Assembly (NCBI GenBank): GCA_965230535.1
Contig: OZ246010.1
Coordinates: 124,001 to 188,000, forward strand
DNA length: 64,000 nt
Reading direction: 5' to 3'
Origin: JAUILH01 sp965230535
GTDB taxonomy: Bacteria > Bacteroidota > Bacteroidia > Flavobacteriales_D > JAUILH01
Numbering within the stretch: position 1 is the stretch's first letter; each line of letters opens with the position of its first letter. The notes under the pieces were generated by a model that was not told where the DNA came from, searched no databases, and saw only the letters and a list, made by a program, of their open reading frames with translations. This document shows, in pieces, positions 41,035 through 50,756 of this stretch. The position numbers and the translations under genes are program-made.

Positions 41035-43397
41035 TACTTAATAATTTTGATCGTTTTGGAGCTATTACCACTTCTCACTTCAATGAAATAGCTTCCCTTA
41101 GCCAGATCATCCTGAACAGTTATACGATTAGTTCCATCGTTCAGATTAAATTCCTGAATGACTTTCCCTGTCACATCTCTCAACAGTCCAAGGGCAGATT
41201 TTCCATTCAGTTCCAATTCAATTGTTAGTTGATCATCAAAAGGATTTGGATACACCTGAATTGATGACAGATCGTTTTCTCCGACAGATAAATTAGATTC
41301 TACCACAAAGTGATCCAGTCCGGCTTCAACCAAATGCCCGTCATTTACACTCCAATCGGCGGTTTTGATAATAAACTGCATTGATGAAGTAGCGGGAATT
41401 AAGCTTCCCCAGAAAATTGTATGTCTCTGCCAGCTTGATTGATTTGGATAACTTCCTGTCAATACCAAAAGGTCCACCGTATTGGTTCCGTTTGTCAATT
41501 GAACGATTAAGGAGTCATCCGGAGCACTACCTCCACCGGCATTTAACCACCAGGTATCAAAACTTATCGAAGGATTGTTGTAAATGAGTCCATCAAATAC
41601 CGGAGACGTTAATATGGTTTGGTCATCATCCACATCATCAAATCCGGCACTGCCTCCACCGTTACCTGTAATATAGGCAATCTCACCACATTCTCCTGTG
41701 GCGTCATCTTCCGGGTTGGACATTGTACCAGCTCCACCACCACCGTAGTTGGTTCCAATTGGGTCTTCTCTTACCCAAATTCCTTTTGGAGCGTTCCCAG
41801 ACACTGTCCAGCCAAAATCTAGACTGAAATCGTCATAATGTCCCGCCCCAAGCGTAAAGTCGGCAGTCACATTAGCACCTGCCACTACAATTGTTGTACA
41901 CTGGGTGATATATCCCCATTGCCCTACAAACACGTCATAAGTCCCATCAATGACATCCTGAATCAGGTATTCTCCATTGCCATTGCTTGTGACATTGTAA
42001 GTGGTATCCGGGCTGGACACTTGTACCATGATATTGCTTAGATCGGTTAAACCATCGTCAACACTTCCTGAAATATCGTAGCTGGGAAGTGGTGTCAATT
42101 GCACATCAAGGTTGGTAACATTGCCATTTGAAAGTACCACATTGGTAACAGTTTCTGTAACATATCCGAATTTGGACACTTCTACAGTATAAGTACCTGC
42201 TGTGGCTATTCCGGCTTCATAATTCCCAGCCAGATTAGAATGCTCTATCTGTCCGGCGGACAGAATTTCAATATTTGCATTGGAAATAGGTGCACTGTTA
42301 CTGGCATCTGTAACTTGTCCGGCAAGATAACAGGCCCTGCTATAGTTTGCACTTAAAATATATAATCCGGATTCGATATCGGAAGCGATGATATTTCCTG
42401 AAGGCAACCATGGGTATACCCCCCAGCATCCGTTAAAACCATCTCCTGATAATGGAGAGGTGTCGAAATTTCCGACTTCCACTATGTTCGAAGGGTTGGA
42501 CACATCATGAATGGTTACGCCATCTCTGTAGTATGAAGTCACTATGTAATCATTAATGAAATGTGTGTTGTGGGGGATGACATTTTGCCCTGGGCTTGAC
42601 TGAATCTTATCTAATTCGATGATGTTAGAAGGATCCGTCACGTCATAAGCTCCAATAAATCCATTGCTGATTTCATCTGTGGTATAGACATAGTCTCCAT
42701 TATCAGAGAACCAAACGTTGTGCGCGAAATTTCCCGGTGTATTCTGAGTTCCCAACAGAACGGGATTCGATTTGTCGCTCACATCATACATGGACATGAA
42801 ACCATCGTTGATATGTCCCATGTACAAAGTATCTCCTCTTGCAACACCATCATGTGCATACCAATTTTCTACCTTTCCTAATTCAACTGGAGCAGTTGGT
42901 GAAGTGGCCACATCCAGCATAATACAACCTCCCACATCTCTGTTGGCACCAAAAATATAACATACGCCATTTTCATCTATATACAAGTTATGAGCACTTT
43001 CCCATTGATCAATTGAGGGACCTGTATAATAGGTAGTGGTAATTCCCGCAGCATTTGGTAAAGAACTCATATCTATAATCAACAAGCCATTTTGAGCTTC
43101 AGTTGTAACGTAAGCATAGTTCCCGAAAGTTTTGATGTCTCTCCAAACTGAGTTCATGCCAGGCTCATAGAAAACTTCTATCGGAGCAGTAGGATTGGTG
43201 ACGTCCACAATAGATGTTCCGTCGTTCAGTCCCATAATAGCGTATTCCTTTCCTGTACTATCAACGTGAGCCCAAATATCATTTCCTTCTGATGAGTGTG
43301 TTTGAACCAAATCGAGATGCCCTAACTGAGTCATATTCAACTGTCCAAGAACACTTAGAGACCAACAAAAACTCAAAGTGAGTAAAAATCTTACCAT
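41034..43397 (-). CDS. LVIVD-propeller (choice-of-anchor B) protein with T9SS type A domain, copy 1
   Basis: 787 residues with the same layout as its neighbour: signal peptide (1-18), LVIVD propeller (SIVDVTNPTAPIEVFYE, LLIIDMSSLPNAAG, TIHDVSNPSNIVEVGNF), two carboxypeptidase-regulatory-like domains (about 360-520), a jelly-roll-like region and a type A sorting domain (QVYPNPFDDQLTIE start, GSYFIEVRSGNSS end). The propellers of the two copies are highly alike, while the jelly-roll part and sorting domain have diverged, so this is a tandem duplication under different constraints. First gene of the pair. Confidence 0.83.
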   Translation of the reverse strand: MVRFLLTLSFCWSLSVLGQLNMTQLGHLDLVQTHSSEGNDIWAHVDSTGKEYAIMGLNDGTSIVDVTNPTAPIEVFYEPGMNSVWRDIKTFGNYAYVTTEAQNGLLIIDMSSLPNAAGITTTYYTGPSIDQWESAHNLYIDENGVCYIFGANRDVGGCIMLDVATSPTAPVELGKVENWYAHDGVARGDTLYMGHINDGFMSMYDVSDKSNPVLLGTQNTPGNFAHNVWFSDNGDYVYTTDEISNGFIGAYDVTDPSNIIELDKIQSSPGQNVIPHNTHFINDYIVTSYYRDGVTIHDVSNPSNIVEVGNFDTSPLSGDGFNGCWGVYPWLPSGNIIASDIESGLYILSANYSRACYLAGQVTDASNSAPISNANIEILSAGQIEHSNLAGNYEAGIATAGTYTVEVSKFGYVTETVTNVVLSNGNVTNLDVQLTPLPSYDISGSVDDGLTDLSNIMVQVSSPDTTYNVTSNGNGEYLIQDVIDGTYDVFVGQWGYITQCTTIVVAGANVTADFTLGAGHYDDFSLDFGWTVSGNAPKGIWVREDPIGTNYGGGGAGTMSNPEDDATGECGEIAYITGNGGGSAGFDDVDDDQTILTSPVFDGLIYNNPSISFDTWWLNAGGGSAPDDSLIVQLTNGTNTVDLLVLTGSYPNQSSWQRHTIFWGSLIPATSSMQFIIKTADWSVNDGHLVEAGLDHFVVESNLSVGENDLSSIQVYPNPFDDQLTIELELNGKSALGLLRDVTGKVIQEFNLNDGTNRITVQDDLAKGSYFIEVRSGNSSKTIKIIK

Positions 43398-43482
43398 ACC
43401 AATGCAATTAGATAAGCAATATACCCAATTTCAAGGAGACTTTTGTCATGAGAAAAGACGCATTGAGTAAAGTGTAGGAATT

Positions 43483-45132
43483 CTAAAGTTTGTGTTCTGA
43501 AGGAATGTGGTCATGAAAGAGATGTTTCAAATGTTTGACGCATGCTCTGAAGTATGGATAGAAATGATCTTCACTGATTAAACCGCCTGGGATACCGACT
43601 TTTTCCATTTGTCCATAGATGGCATCATTGGCACCTACAATGAACACATGAATGCCTTCTTCCTGAAAAGCTCTAATGGAATCCTCAAGTGTCATTAACC
43701 CAGTTTGATCTGTAAAGGGCACCCGTTTCAGATCTATGACCACTGCTCCCACATTGCTAATCTCGTCCAAATGCGATTTAAAATCATCTGCAAAACCAAA
43801 AAATACGGGACCATCCAGACGAATGACATGCACCCTTTCTGCCAAACCTTCAGGGAGCTTTTCCTTTTTCGCAAAACTCTTCAAAGAACCTTCTTTATTG
43901 AGGTCTTCTACCACTTTTGACATTTTCTCCATAAAGAAGACTGTCGACAACAAAGCACCTAACGCAACCGCATGTAAAAGGTCATCAAATACGGTAACGA
44001 GCAAAGTCAGAATCAAGACCAAGGCTTCTGCTTTAGGCACTTTAATCAACATTTTAATTCCCCTAATGTCAATCACCCCAATACCAACGGTAAATAAGAT
44101 TCCGGCCAAAGCAGCCATTGGCACATATTGAATGGCATCTGACAAGAATAAAACGATTAAAAGCAGAAATACACCTTTTGAAATTCCTGACAAATGAGTT
44201 TTTGCGCCTGATTTTGCATTGATCACGGTTCCGGAAGTTGATCCGGCTCCCGGAATTCCACCAAACAAAGCGGTCACAAAATTACCAAGTCCCTGTCCCA
44301 ACAACTCCCTCCTACCATTGTGCTTGGTTTTAGTAATGTTATCTGCAACCACAGAGGTCAGCAAAGTATCTATCGTTCCTAATGCTGCCAGGGTAATGGC
44401 ACTTGTAATTACGAAACCGGTTTTCGAAAAATCAAAATCGGACAGACTAGATAAATCTGCCATTTTAAATTCCGGATTAATCTTACCAACTACTGCAAGA
44501 TCAAACTCACCAAAATATACCACCAAAGTAGACACTACCAGGGCAAACAGAATGGCTGGAATCTTCTTCGACACCAAAGGAATCAGATAAATTACTGCTA
44601 TGGTTCCCGATCCAATAGCGAAAGAAGCGCCATCTATTTCTCCCAGTTTTTCAAACAAAGTCTCAAAGATGTTCAACAAGCTTTTATCCTTTGGATTGGC
44701 ATGACCAATAAGCGGTAAAAGCTGCTGACCAATGATGATGACCCCAATTCCTCCCATAAAACCAGAGATTACAGGGTAAGGAATGTACTTGACATATCTG
44801 GCCACACCAATTGCTGAAAAGACAATTTGAAATATGCCGACACACAAGAAAATGGGAAGTATCAAAGAAAAGTCTCCGGAAGCCTGTGCAATGATTCCGG
44901 CAGCAATCAAAGTCATTGGAGCTGTTGGGTCACTTATGAGTGTTTGAGTACCTCCAATAACAGATGCTACTATACATAGAAAAATGGCCGTATATAATCC
45001 TACTGAGGGATCTGCTCCGGCTGTGGCCGCAAGGCCGAATGCCAATGCTGTTGGAATTGCTACAATAGCCGCAGTTAAGCCGCCAAGAATGTCTCCTTTT
45101 AGGTTGTTTTTGTAACGATCAAGTAGTTGCAT
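43483..45132 (-). CDS. SulP-family anion transporter with STAS domain
   Basis: 549 residues. Residues 1-410 are the SulP transport domain: an N-terminal helix with GDILGGLTAAIVAIPTALAFG, and later TVINAKSGAKTHLSGISKG and PMAALAGILFTVGIGVIDIRG. Residues about 430-540 are a STAS domain with VVIDLKRVPFTDQTGLMTLE. SulP proteins move sulfate, bicarbonate or other anions across the inner membrane; which one cannot be decided here. Monocistronic. Confidence 0.9.
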   Translation of the reverse strand: MQLLDRYKNNLKGDILGGLTAAIVAIPTALAFGLAATAGADPSVGLYTAIFLCIVASVIGGTQTLISDPTAPMTLIAAGIIAQASGDFSLILPIFLCVGIFQIVFSAIGVARYVKYIPYPVISGFMGGIGVIIIGQQLLPLIGHANPKDKSLLNIFETLFEKLGEIDGASFAIGSGTIAVIYLIPLVSKKIPAILFALVVSTLVVYFGEFDLAVVGKINPEFKMADLSSLSDFDFSKTGFVITSAITLAALGTIDTLLTSVVADNITKTKHNGRRELLGQGLGNFVTALFGGIPGAGSTSGTVINAKSGAKTHLSGISKGVFLLLIVLFLSDAIQYVPMAALAGILFTVGIGVIDIRGIKMLIKVPKAEALVLILTLLVTVFDDLLHAVALGALLSTVFFMEKMSKVVEDLNKEGSLKSFAKKEKLPEGLAERVHVIRLDGPVFFGFADDFKSHLDEISNVGAVVIDLKRVPFTDQTGLMTLEDSIRAFQEEGIHVFIVGANDAIYGQMEKVGIPGGLISEDHFYPYFRACVKHLKHLFHDHIPSEHKL

Positions 45133-45245
45133 GTTTTGAGAAGATTCGATAATAGGTTGATCTAAATTTAGTAAAAAATATTACCTTGAAACCCATGTCT
45201 GTATTGAAAACGAAAGTTGTATCTACAATCAAGTCAGGGTTTTGC

Positions 45246-47183
45246 ATGAATTACTCACTCAAAGTTCTACTTCTGTTTTCACTGCTCCTTACCACCAATA
45301 AAGCTGTTCAGGGACAATCGACTGATAAACGAACTAAAGTATCTGAACGATTGGAAAACCTTTTGTCTTTAAAAGATGATCCTCAGATCAAATTTGTGAT
45401 TGATTCTATTCAACAAAATGATGCGAATTTCTACTCGAATAACCTGGATTTGATTTTAAGAATTAAAGGTGAATGCACAGTATTAAAACATGATTATCCT
45501 GAAGCTTTCAAACTCTACTTTGACGCTCTGAAATTTGCTGAATCAAAGAAAAACGAGCTTGAAGTTGTAAAAAACAAGACGGCTCTGGGGATGGTTTTTC
45601 TAAATTTTAGCGAAGACGCCCTGGCTGTTAAAATGTTTGATGAATCTGAAGTACTGGCCAGGCGGCTTAACGAAAAATCACTTGCTGCATACAACGGCTA
45701 CCTGAAAGGTATTGCCTATAAACGCATGGGAGATTTTGAATTATCTAACAAAACCCTTGAAGCTGTTCATACTAATTATGCTGAGCTTCAGGATTCTGCA
45801 GGAATGGCCAAAACGAATAATGCACTTGGTGTCAACTACAAAAACCTCAAAGATGCGGAGAGAGCCATTGCTCATTTTGAAAAGGCCATTCTGATTTTCG
45901 AAAGCCTCAAGATGCTGCCTCAATTGGCTAAGGCATACAATAACATTGGAAACATTTATAAAATCGATGAAAAATGGGATTTATCTCTCCTTAATCTCAA
46001 TAACTCCCTAATGATTAAGAAAAAGCGTGGAGATAGTTTGGGAATAGCTGTTTCCTATATGAATGTTGGCATGCTATACAACAATATGGGAGATTTAAAT
46101 ACGGCCCTCGCCTATTCCGACAGTTGTATTACCATTTTGGAGAAGTATAGAGACATTGCCGAACGTCAGTTACTTGGCGCTTATGAATTGACTGCCAGCA
46201 TACACGAAAAGATGGCGCATACAGAAGAAGCCCTTCATTATTCTCAGTTAGTCATTCAGTTATTGTCTAAGTCCCGCATTAATGACGAAAAGCTATTGAT
46301 AGAGCTCTTCGAGAAGAAACAAGACGTTAAGTTTTATACAATTTCCGACAGTTTATTAAAGAATCAGGAGATCCTGCAAACCAAGTTTGATGAAGTACAA
46401 ATAGAAAATCAATCGCTGACCGAAGAGAACAGCCAGGTATACAACACGGCACTACTGATTGTATCCCTGCTGCTTTTAGGAATTGTGTGTGTTATCACCT
46501 GGAAGTTTTTATCTACGAAAAGAATCAAAGATCAGTTGGAACTGACTAATAAAGAACTCTATGAAACCCGAATTAGTAAGGAAGAAAAGGAAGTACTCCT
46601 TCAGGAAATTCATCATAGGGTAAAAAACAACATGCAGATCATCTCCAGCTTGATTCGGCTCCAAACCAACCAATCTTCAAACGATGATTTAATCAACCTG
46701 TTTACAGAAACCCAAAACAGAATTAACTCCATGGCTTTGGTGCACGAACAATTGTACAAAACCAAAAGCTTTGAAAAACTGGAACTAAAAGATTATTTGA
46801 CGGAATTGAGTAATCATCTTATCCTCTCTTACAAAACGGAAGCTGAGGTTGAAAGAAAAGTTAATATTTCCTTTAACAAGGCAGATATAGACTACATTAT
46901 TCCCATAGGCTTAATTGCCAATGAGATTATTTCCAACTCCATGAAACATGGCTTTAAAGGCAGAGAAAAAGGAGAGATTTGTGTGGAGTTTGTAGAAGAC
47001 AAGACAGGTTACGTATTGAATATCAGCGACAATGGTATTGGAGATGAGCAAGATTCGAATAATACAGGTTCTCTTGGACTAGAGTTAATCGATTCTTTGG
47101 TGGAACAGATTGATGGCACCTATAGTTTGGAGAAAAAAAATGGGTACCACTATAGCATAGCGATACCCAAAATTCAAAAGTAA
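45246..47183 (+). CDS. TPR-containing membrane histidine kinase (HisKA_2 type)
   Basis: About 645 residues from the ATG at 45246, where a signal peptide begins (NYSLKVLLLFSLLLTTNKAVQGQ); starts at 45195 or a TTG at 45186 are possible but place basic residues before it. Residues 25-370 are TPR repeats in the periplasm (for example GVNYKNLKDAERAIAHFEKA, YNNIGNIYK). One membrane helix (ALLIVSLLLLGIVCVITW) is followed by a coiled segment, HisKA_2 with H457 in EIHHRVKNNMQIISSLI, and HATPase_c (N-box IANEIISNSMKHGF, DNGIGDE). No response regulator gene is adjacent. It would sense a periplasmic protein or stress and phosphorylate a distant regulator. Confidence 0.88.
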   Translation: MNYSLKVLLLFSLLLTTNKAVQGQSTDKRTKVSERLENLLSLKDDPQIKFVIDSIQQNDANFYSNNLDLILRIKGECTVLKHDYPEAFKLYFDALKFAESKKNELEVVKNKTALGMVFLNFSEDALAVKMFDESEVLARRLNEKSLAAYNGYLKGIAYKRMGDFELSNKTLEAVHTNYAELQDSAGMAKTNNALGVNYKNLKDAERAIAHFEKAILIFESLKMLPQLAKAYNNIGNIYKIDEKWDLSLLNLNNSLMIKKKRGDSLGIAVSYMNVGMLYNNMGDLNTALAYSDSCITILEKYRDIAERQLLGAYELTASIHEKMAHTEEALHYSQLVIQLLSKSRINDEKLLIELFEKKQDVKFYTISDSLLKNQEILQTKFDEVQIENQSLTEENSQVYNTALLIVSLLLLGIVCVITWKFLSTKRIKDQLELTNKELYETRISKEEKEVLLQEIHHRVKNNMQIISSLIRLQTNQSSNDDLINLFTETQNRINSMALVHEQLYKTKSFEKLELKDYLTELSNHLILSYKTEAEVERKVNISFNKADIDYIIPIGLIANEIISNSMKHGFKGREKGEICVEFVEDKTGYVLNISDNGIGDEQDSNNTGSLGLELIDSLVEQIDGTYSLEKKNGYHYSIAIPKIQK

Positions 47184-47189
47184 AGATAC

Positions 47190-47774
47190 TTATAAAAGCG
47201 CGTTTATCTCTGTAATCAGTTTATTGGTTCCGAAATTGTCCGTGTCGGATGTAGATACTGATTTGGAATACTTTAAGAAGCAAAACGGTCCGCCAAGCAC
47301 ATTGGCCGTTGTTGCAGATGTTGTTTTCATTTTACATTTGTTACAGTAATTTCCCTTCACATGTTGCTCTGTTCCTTCAACCGGGAGCCACAATTCCAAA
47401 TCTCCATTAGATGTTGGCACAGGAACCAATTCAAATGAGAAATGGAGTTTCTTTTTCCACCATGATTTGATCACTCCTCCAATCACGAAATAGCTGTCAG
47501 GCGTTCCTGCTTTGAATTCCTTCATCCAAATTTTCTTCACCGACTGTCTACCATAATAATTCTCAACAGCTGCTGTCAGTATATCTTCATCAATGCTGCA
47601 AATCACAATACCGTTAACACGTTCCCCTACTTCCATACTTCCAGGAGCCAGTGTTGTGTTTCTTTTCGATAAGTTATTTGTTTCGGCCAAACCTCCTGAT
47701 TCCACATAATCTTTTCTACAGGAGGTTACAATGAACAGCATGATAGCTGCCAATGTTAGAATTCTCATAATCAT
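47190..47774 (-). CDS. Unknown lipoprotein
   Basis: 194 residues. Lipoprotein signal with lipobox VTSC; the ATG two codons after 47774 is equally possible. The mature part has NYCNKCKMKTTS (a CxxC pair), FVIGGVIKSWWKKKLHFSFELVPVP, and ends in a small polar tail. No family recognised. It converges on the TPR kinase gene, 6 bases apart with no visible terminator, so the two transcripts may overlap. Confidence 0.6.
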   Translation of the reverse strand: MIMRILTLAAIMLFIVTSCRKDYVESGGLAETNNLSKRNTTLAPGSMEVGERVNGIVICSIDEDILTAAVENYYGRQSVKKIWMKEFKAGTPDSYFVIGGVIKSWWKKKLHFSFELVPVPTSNGDLELWLPVEGTEQHVKGNYCNKCKMKTTSATTANVLGGPFCFLKYSKSVSTSDTDNFGTNKLITEINALL

Positions 47775-47840
47775 AGTAGTTTTTAGTTCGGCGCTAAACT
47801 AAGATGTAATATTATGAATACCAATGTTTTTCGATGAATG

Positions 47841-50756
47841 TCAAAACAAACTCATCTGATCCTCTTCGCCATCCTCTTCTTTGTCAGGATTAGCGGTGGT
47901 TTCATCAGATTCAGAACTATCTTCTTTATCATCCGATAAATTGGTTATTTCAAACTCTACAGTTACAGGTTTTTCAGATTCCTGACTTTGGTCTTTTGGA
48001 GTTTCGGCTGAAGCCTTAACTTTTTTTGTTTTTTTCGATTCCGTATCGTCAGCAGGTTTTGCCTCATGTTTGGGGTCCACTGTTTTTTCTTCAGAATTAT
48101 CTGAAACTGGCGCCTCTTCTGCGGAAGCACTCATTTCAGTACGTTCTTCTTCATTACCAGCCTCATTTGAAGCTTCACTTGAAACAGCTTCTTCTATTTC
48201 TGGTTCTGGCCAGTCTTCACCTTCTACTTTAGGTAAAAGCTGAATTTCTTTGACTTTTAACTTTGTAAGCTGATTCCCTTGTGCCTTCAGACCTTTTACA
48301 TCAATTAAAGAACTCAACTCTTCTTCCTTGTCTGGCAAATCCTTAGTTTCCTTGAGACGCTTGTTATAAACGATCTTAATTCGTGGTTTGAAGTTCGTAG
48401 AAACTATGGTCATTTCAGATTCCTCATGTTCTGATATGAAGCCAACTTTTTTGTCGCTTGTAATCTCACACAAAAAGCGTTTGACATAATACAGGCCTTT
48501 ACTTCCATCAAAATACACACATGAAATCGCTCGTTCAGGATACCATTTCTCAATATGAATGAGGTCATCGTCAAACCTGGTTGACAATTCAAAGTTAGAC
48601 AGGCGATACTCTCCTGACTTATACAAGGTCAAGATCCTATCATCTCCTTTAAACTCACCAAGCAAAGTTCCTCTTCCCTCGTCATTCAATCGCTTCACCA
48701 CATCATCGAACCAAACTTTTCTGGCTGCAAGGGTAGATCCTCCAATCTCCTTCTGTACAACCTTACTAATTAGTTCCTTGGAAACTCTGTTTCCTTTGGA
48801 GCCACGTCCCTTAATCAACAATTCACTGAAATCAATATCGAATCGGAGCTTTTTAAGATGTGGTCTTGCTCTGAGAGTTACTGTTACAACCTCTTTCCTA
48901 CCATTAGGATTTACAGAAAAATAATGAACCTTGGAACTCTTGTTTCCCGCGGTCATTTCGTACTCTTTGTCGCGAGTGATGCTCTTTACAGGGAAACGTT
49001 TCATATAAGAAGGCCCACCTTTTCCGTCCTGATAGATCAGGTGATAGATTGTTCTCTCATCTCCTTTTTTCCATACAGCGGCATGCAGAATGTCTTTTCC
49101 TACAAACTTCTTATCAGCAATTTTTGTAACCAACATCTTGCCGTCTGCCTTGAAGATAATGACGTCATCTATCTCCGAGCAATCCGCTACAAACTCAGAA
49201 TTGGTAAGCGATCTGGAAGACCAGCCAATGAACCCTTCTTCTTTGTCTACGTAAAGTTTCTTATTGGCTACAATTACTTTTTTAGCAGAGATATTATCGA
49301 AAACTTTTATCTCTGTCTTTCTTTCCTTGCCCTCAGAATATTTGTCCTTTAGGTTTTTAAAGTAATCTATCGCGTAATCAATTAAGTTGTTGAGATGATA
49401 TTGAACTTTTTCGAGCTCTTCTTCCAACTTATTAATCACCTCATCCGCCTTAAAGCTGTCGAATTTCGAAATTCTCTTGATCTTTATTTCTGTCAATCGA
49501 ACCAAATCATCTTCAGTCACCTCTCGTTTGAGGTGTTTGATGTGAGGTTTCAAACCTTTAGCTATTGCGGCTAATACACCTTCCCAGGTTTCTTCTTCCT
49601 CAATTAATCGGTATACCCTTTTCTCAATGAAGATCTTTTCAAGGGAAGAAAAATGCCATTGCTCTTCCAGCTCTCCTTTGCGAATCTCCAGCTCTTTCTT
49701 GAGTAAATCAAGTGTGATATTGGTATTTCTCTTAAGGATTTCAGAAACTCCCAAGAACAGAGGTTTGTTATCCTCAATCACACATGAGTTGGGAGAAATT
49801 GATACCTCACAGTCTGTAAATGCGTATAAGGCATCAATGGTTTTATCCGGAGACACACCAGAAGCAATGTGCACAATAATTTCTGCAATTGCTGCTGTGT
49901 TATCTTCAATCTTTTTAATCTTGATTTTCCCTTTATCATTGGCTTTTAACACACTCTCTATCAAAGAAGTGGTTGTGGTCCCAAAAGGAATTTCGCTGAT
50001 GATCAGAGTTTTCTTATCCTGCTGACTGATTTTTGCTCTCACACGAATTTTTCCTCCGCGTAAGCCGTCATTATAGTTACTAAAGTCAGCCATTCCACCA
50101 TGAGGAAAATCCGGGAAAATCTCCACTTTCTTTCCTCTCAGATGATTGATGGAATTGTCAATTAACTCAATAAAGTTATGGGGTAAAATCTTACAGGCCA
50201 GTCCAACCGCAATCCCTTCCGCACCTTGCGCCAACAATAATGGGAATTTGATTGGTAAATATTTAGGCTCGTTATTACGACCGTCATAAGAAGTCAACCA
50301 CTCGGTGGTTTTCTTATTGAACATGACTTCTCCTGCAAACTTAGACAGTCTGGCTTCAATATAACGTGGAGCTGCCGCAGAATCACCGGTTAAAGTATTT
50401 CCCCAGTTACCCTGACAGTCTACAGCAATGTCTTTTTGCCCCAACTGAACCAGAGCATCTCCAATGGAAGCGTCTCCATGAGGGTGATACTTCATGGTAT
50501 TACCAATGATGTTGGCCACCTTGTTATAACGGCCATCATCCATCTCCTTCATTGAATGAAAAATACGTCTTTGAACAGGCTTCATCCCGTCTTCAAGCGC
50601 AGGAACTGCTCTTTCCAGGATTACATAGGAAGCGTAATCAAGGAACCAGTCCTTATACATACCGGAAATGGGAATGATGTTCTCATCAGCAGAACTTTCC
50701 TCTGCACCTTCATTCAAATCATCATTTACATCTTCTATGTCGTCATCTTCATTCAT
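47841..50756 (-). CDS. parC: DNA topoisomerase IV subunit A
   Basis: 971 residues. The GyrA/ParC breakage-reunion domain carries the catalytic tyrosine Y132 in AAPRYIEARLSKF; GNTMKYHPHGDASIGDALVQ lies just before. The C-terminal domain (about 500-800) has beta-pinwheel-like repeats, and the last 130 residues are a very acidic, Glu/Ser/Thr-rich tail (ending EEDGEEDQMSLF). With ParE it decatenates daughter chromosomes and relaxes DNA. The start overlaps the parE stop by 8 bases. Confidence 0.93.
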   Translation of the reverse strand: MNEDDDIEDVNDDLNEGAEESSADENIIPISGMYKDWFLDYASYVILERAVPALEDGMKPVQRRIFHSMKEMDDGRYNKVANIIGNTMKYHPHGDASIGDALVQLGQKDIAVDCQGNWGNTLTGDSAAAPRYIEARLSKFAGEVMFNKKTTEWLTSYDGRNNEPKYLPIKFPLLLAQGAEGIAVGLACKILPHNFIELIDNSINHLRGKKVEIFPDFPHGGMADFSNYNDGLRGGKIRVRAKISQQDKKTLIISEIPFGTTTTSLIESVLKANDKGKIKIKKIEDNTAAIAEIIVHIASGVSPDKTIDALYAFTDCEVSISPNSCVIEDNKPLFLGVSEILKRNTNITLDLLKKELEIRKGELEEQWHFSSLEKIFIEKRVYRLIEEEETWEGVLAAIAKGLKPHIKHLKREVTEDDLVRLTEIKIKRISKFDSFKADEVINKLEEELEKVQYHLNNLIDYAIDYFKNLKDKYSEGKERKTEIKVFDNISAKKVIVANKKLYVDKEEGFIGWSSRSLTNSEFVADCSEIDDVIIFKADGKMLVTKIADKKFVGKDILHAAVWKKGDERTIYHLIYQDGKGGPSYMKRFPVKSITRDKEYEMTAGNKSSKVHYFSVNPNGRKEVVTVTLRARPHLKKLRFDIDFSELLIKGRGSKGNRVSKELISKVVQKEIGGSTLAARKVWFDDVVKRLNDEGRGTLLGEFKGDDRILTLYKSGEYRLSNFELSTRFDDDLIHIEKWYPERAISCVYFDGSKGLYYVKRFLCEITSDKKVGFISEHEESEMTIVSTNFKPRIKIVYNKRLKETKDLPDKEEELSSLIDVKGLKAQGNQLTKLKVKEIQLLPKVEGEDWPEPEIEEAVSSEASNEAGNEEERTEMSASAEEAPVSDNSEEKTVDPKHEAKPADDTESKKTKKVKASAETPKDQSQESEKPVTVEFEITNLSDDKEDSSESDETTANPDKEEDGEEDQMSLF

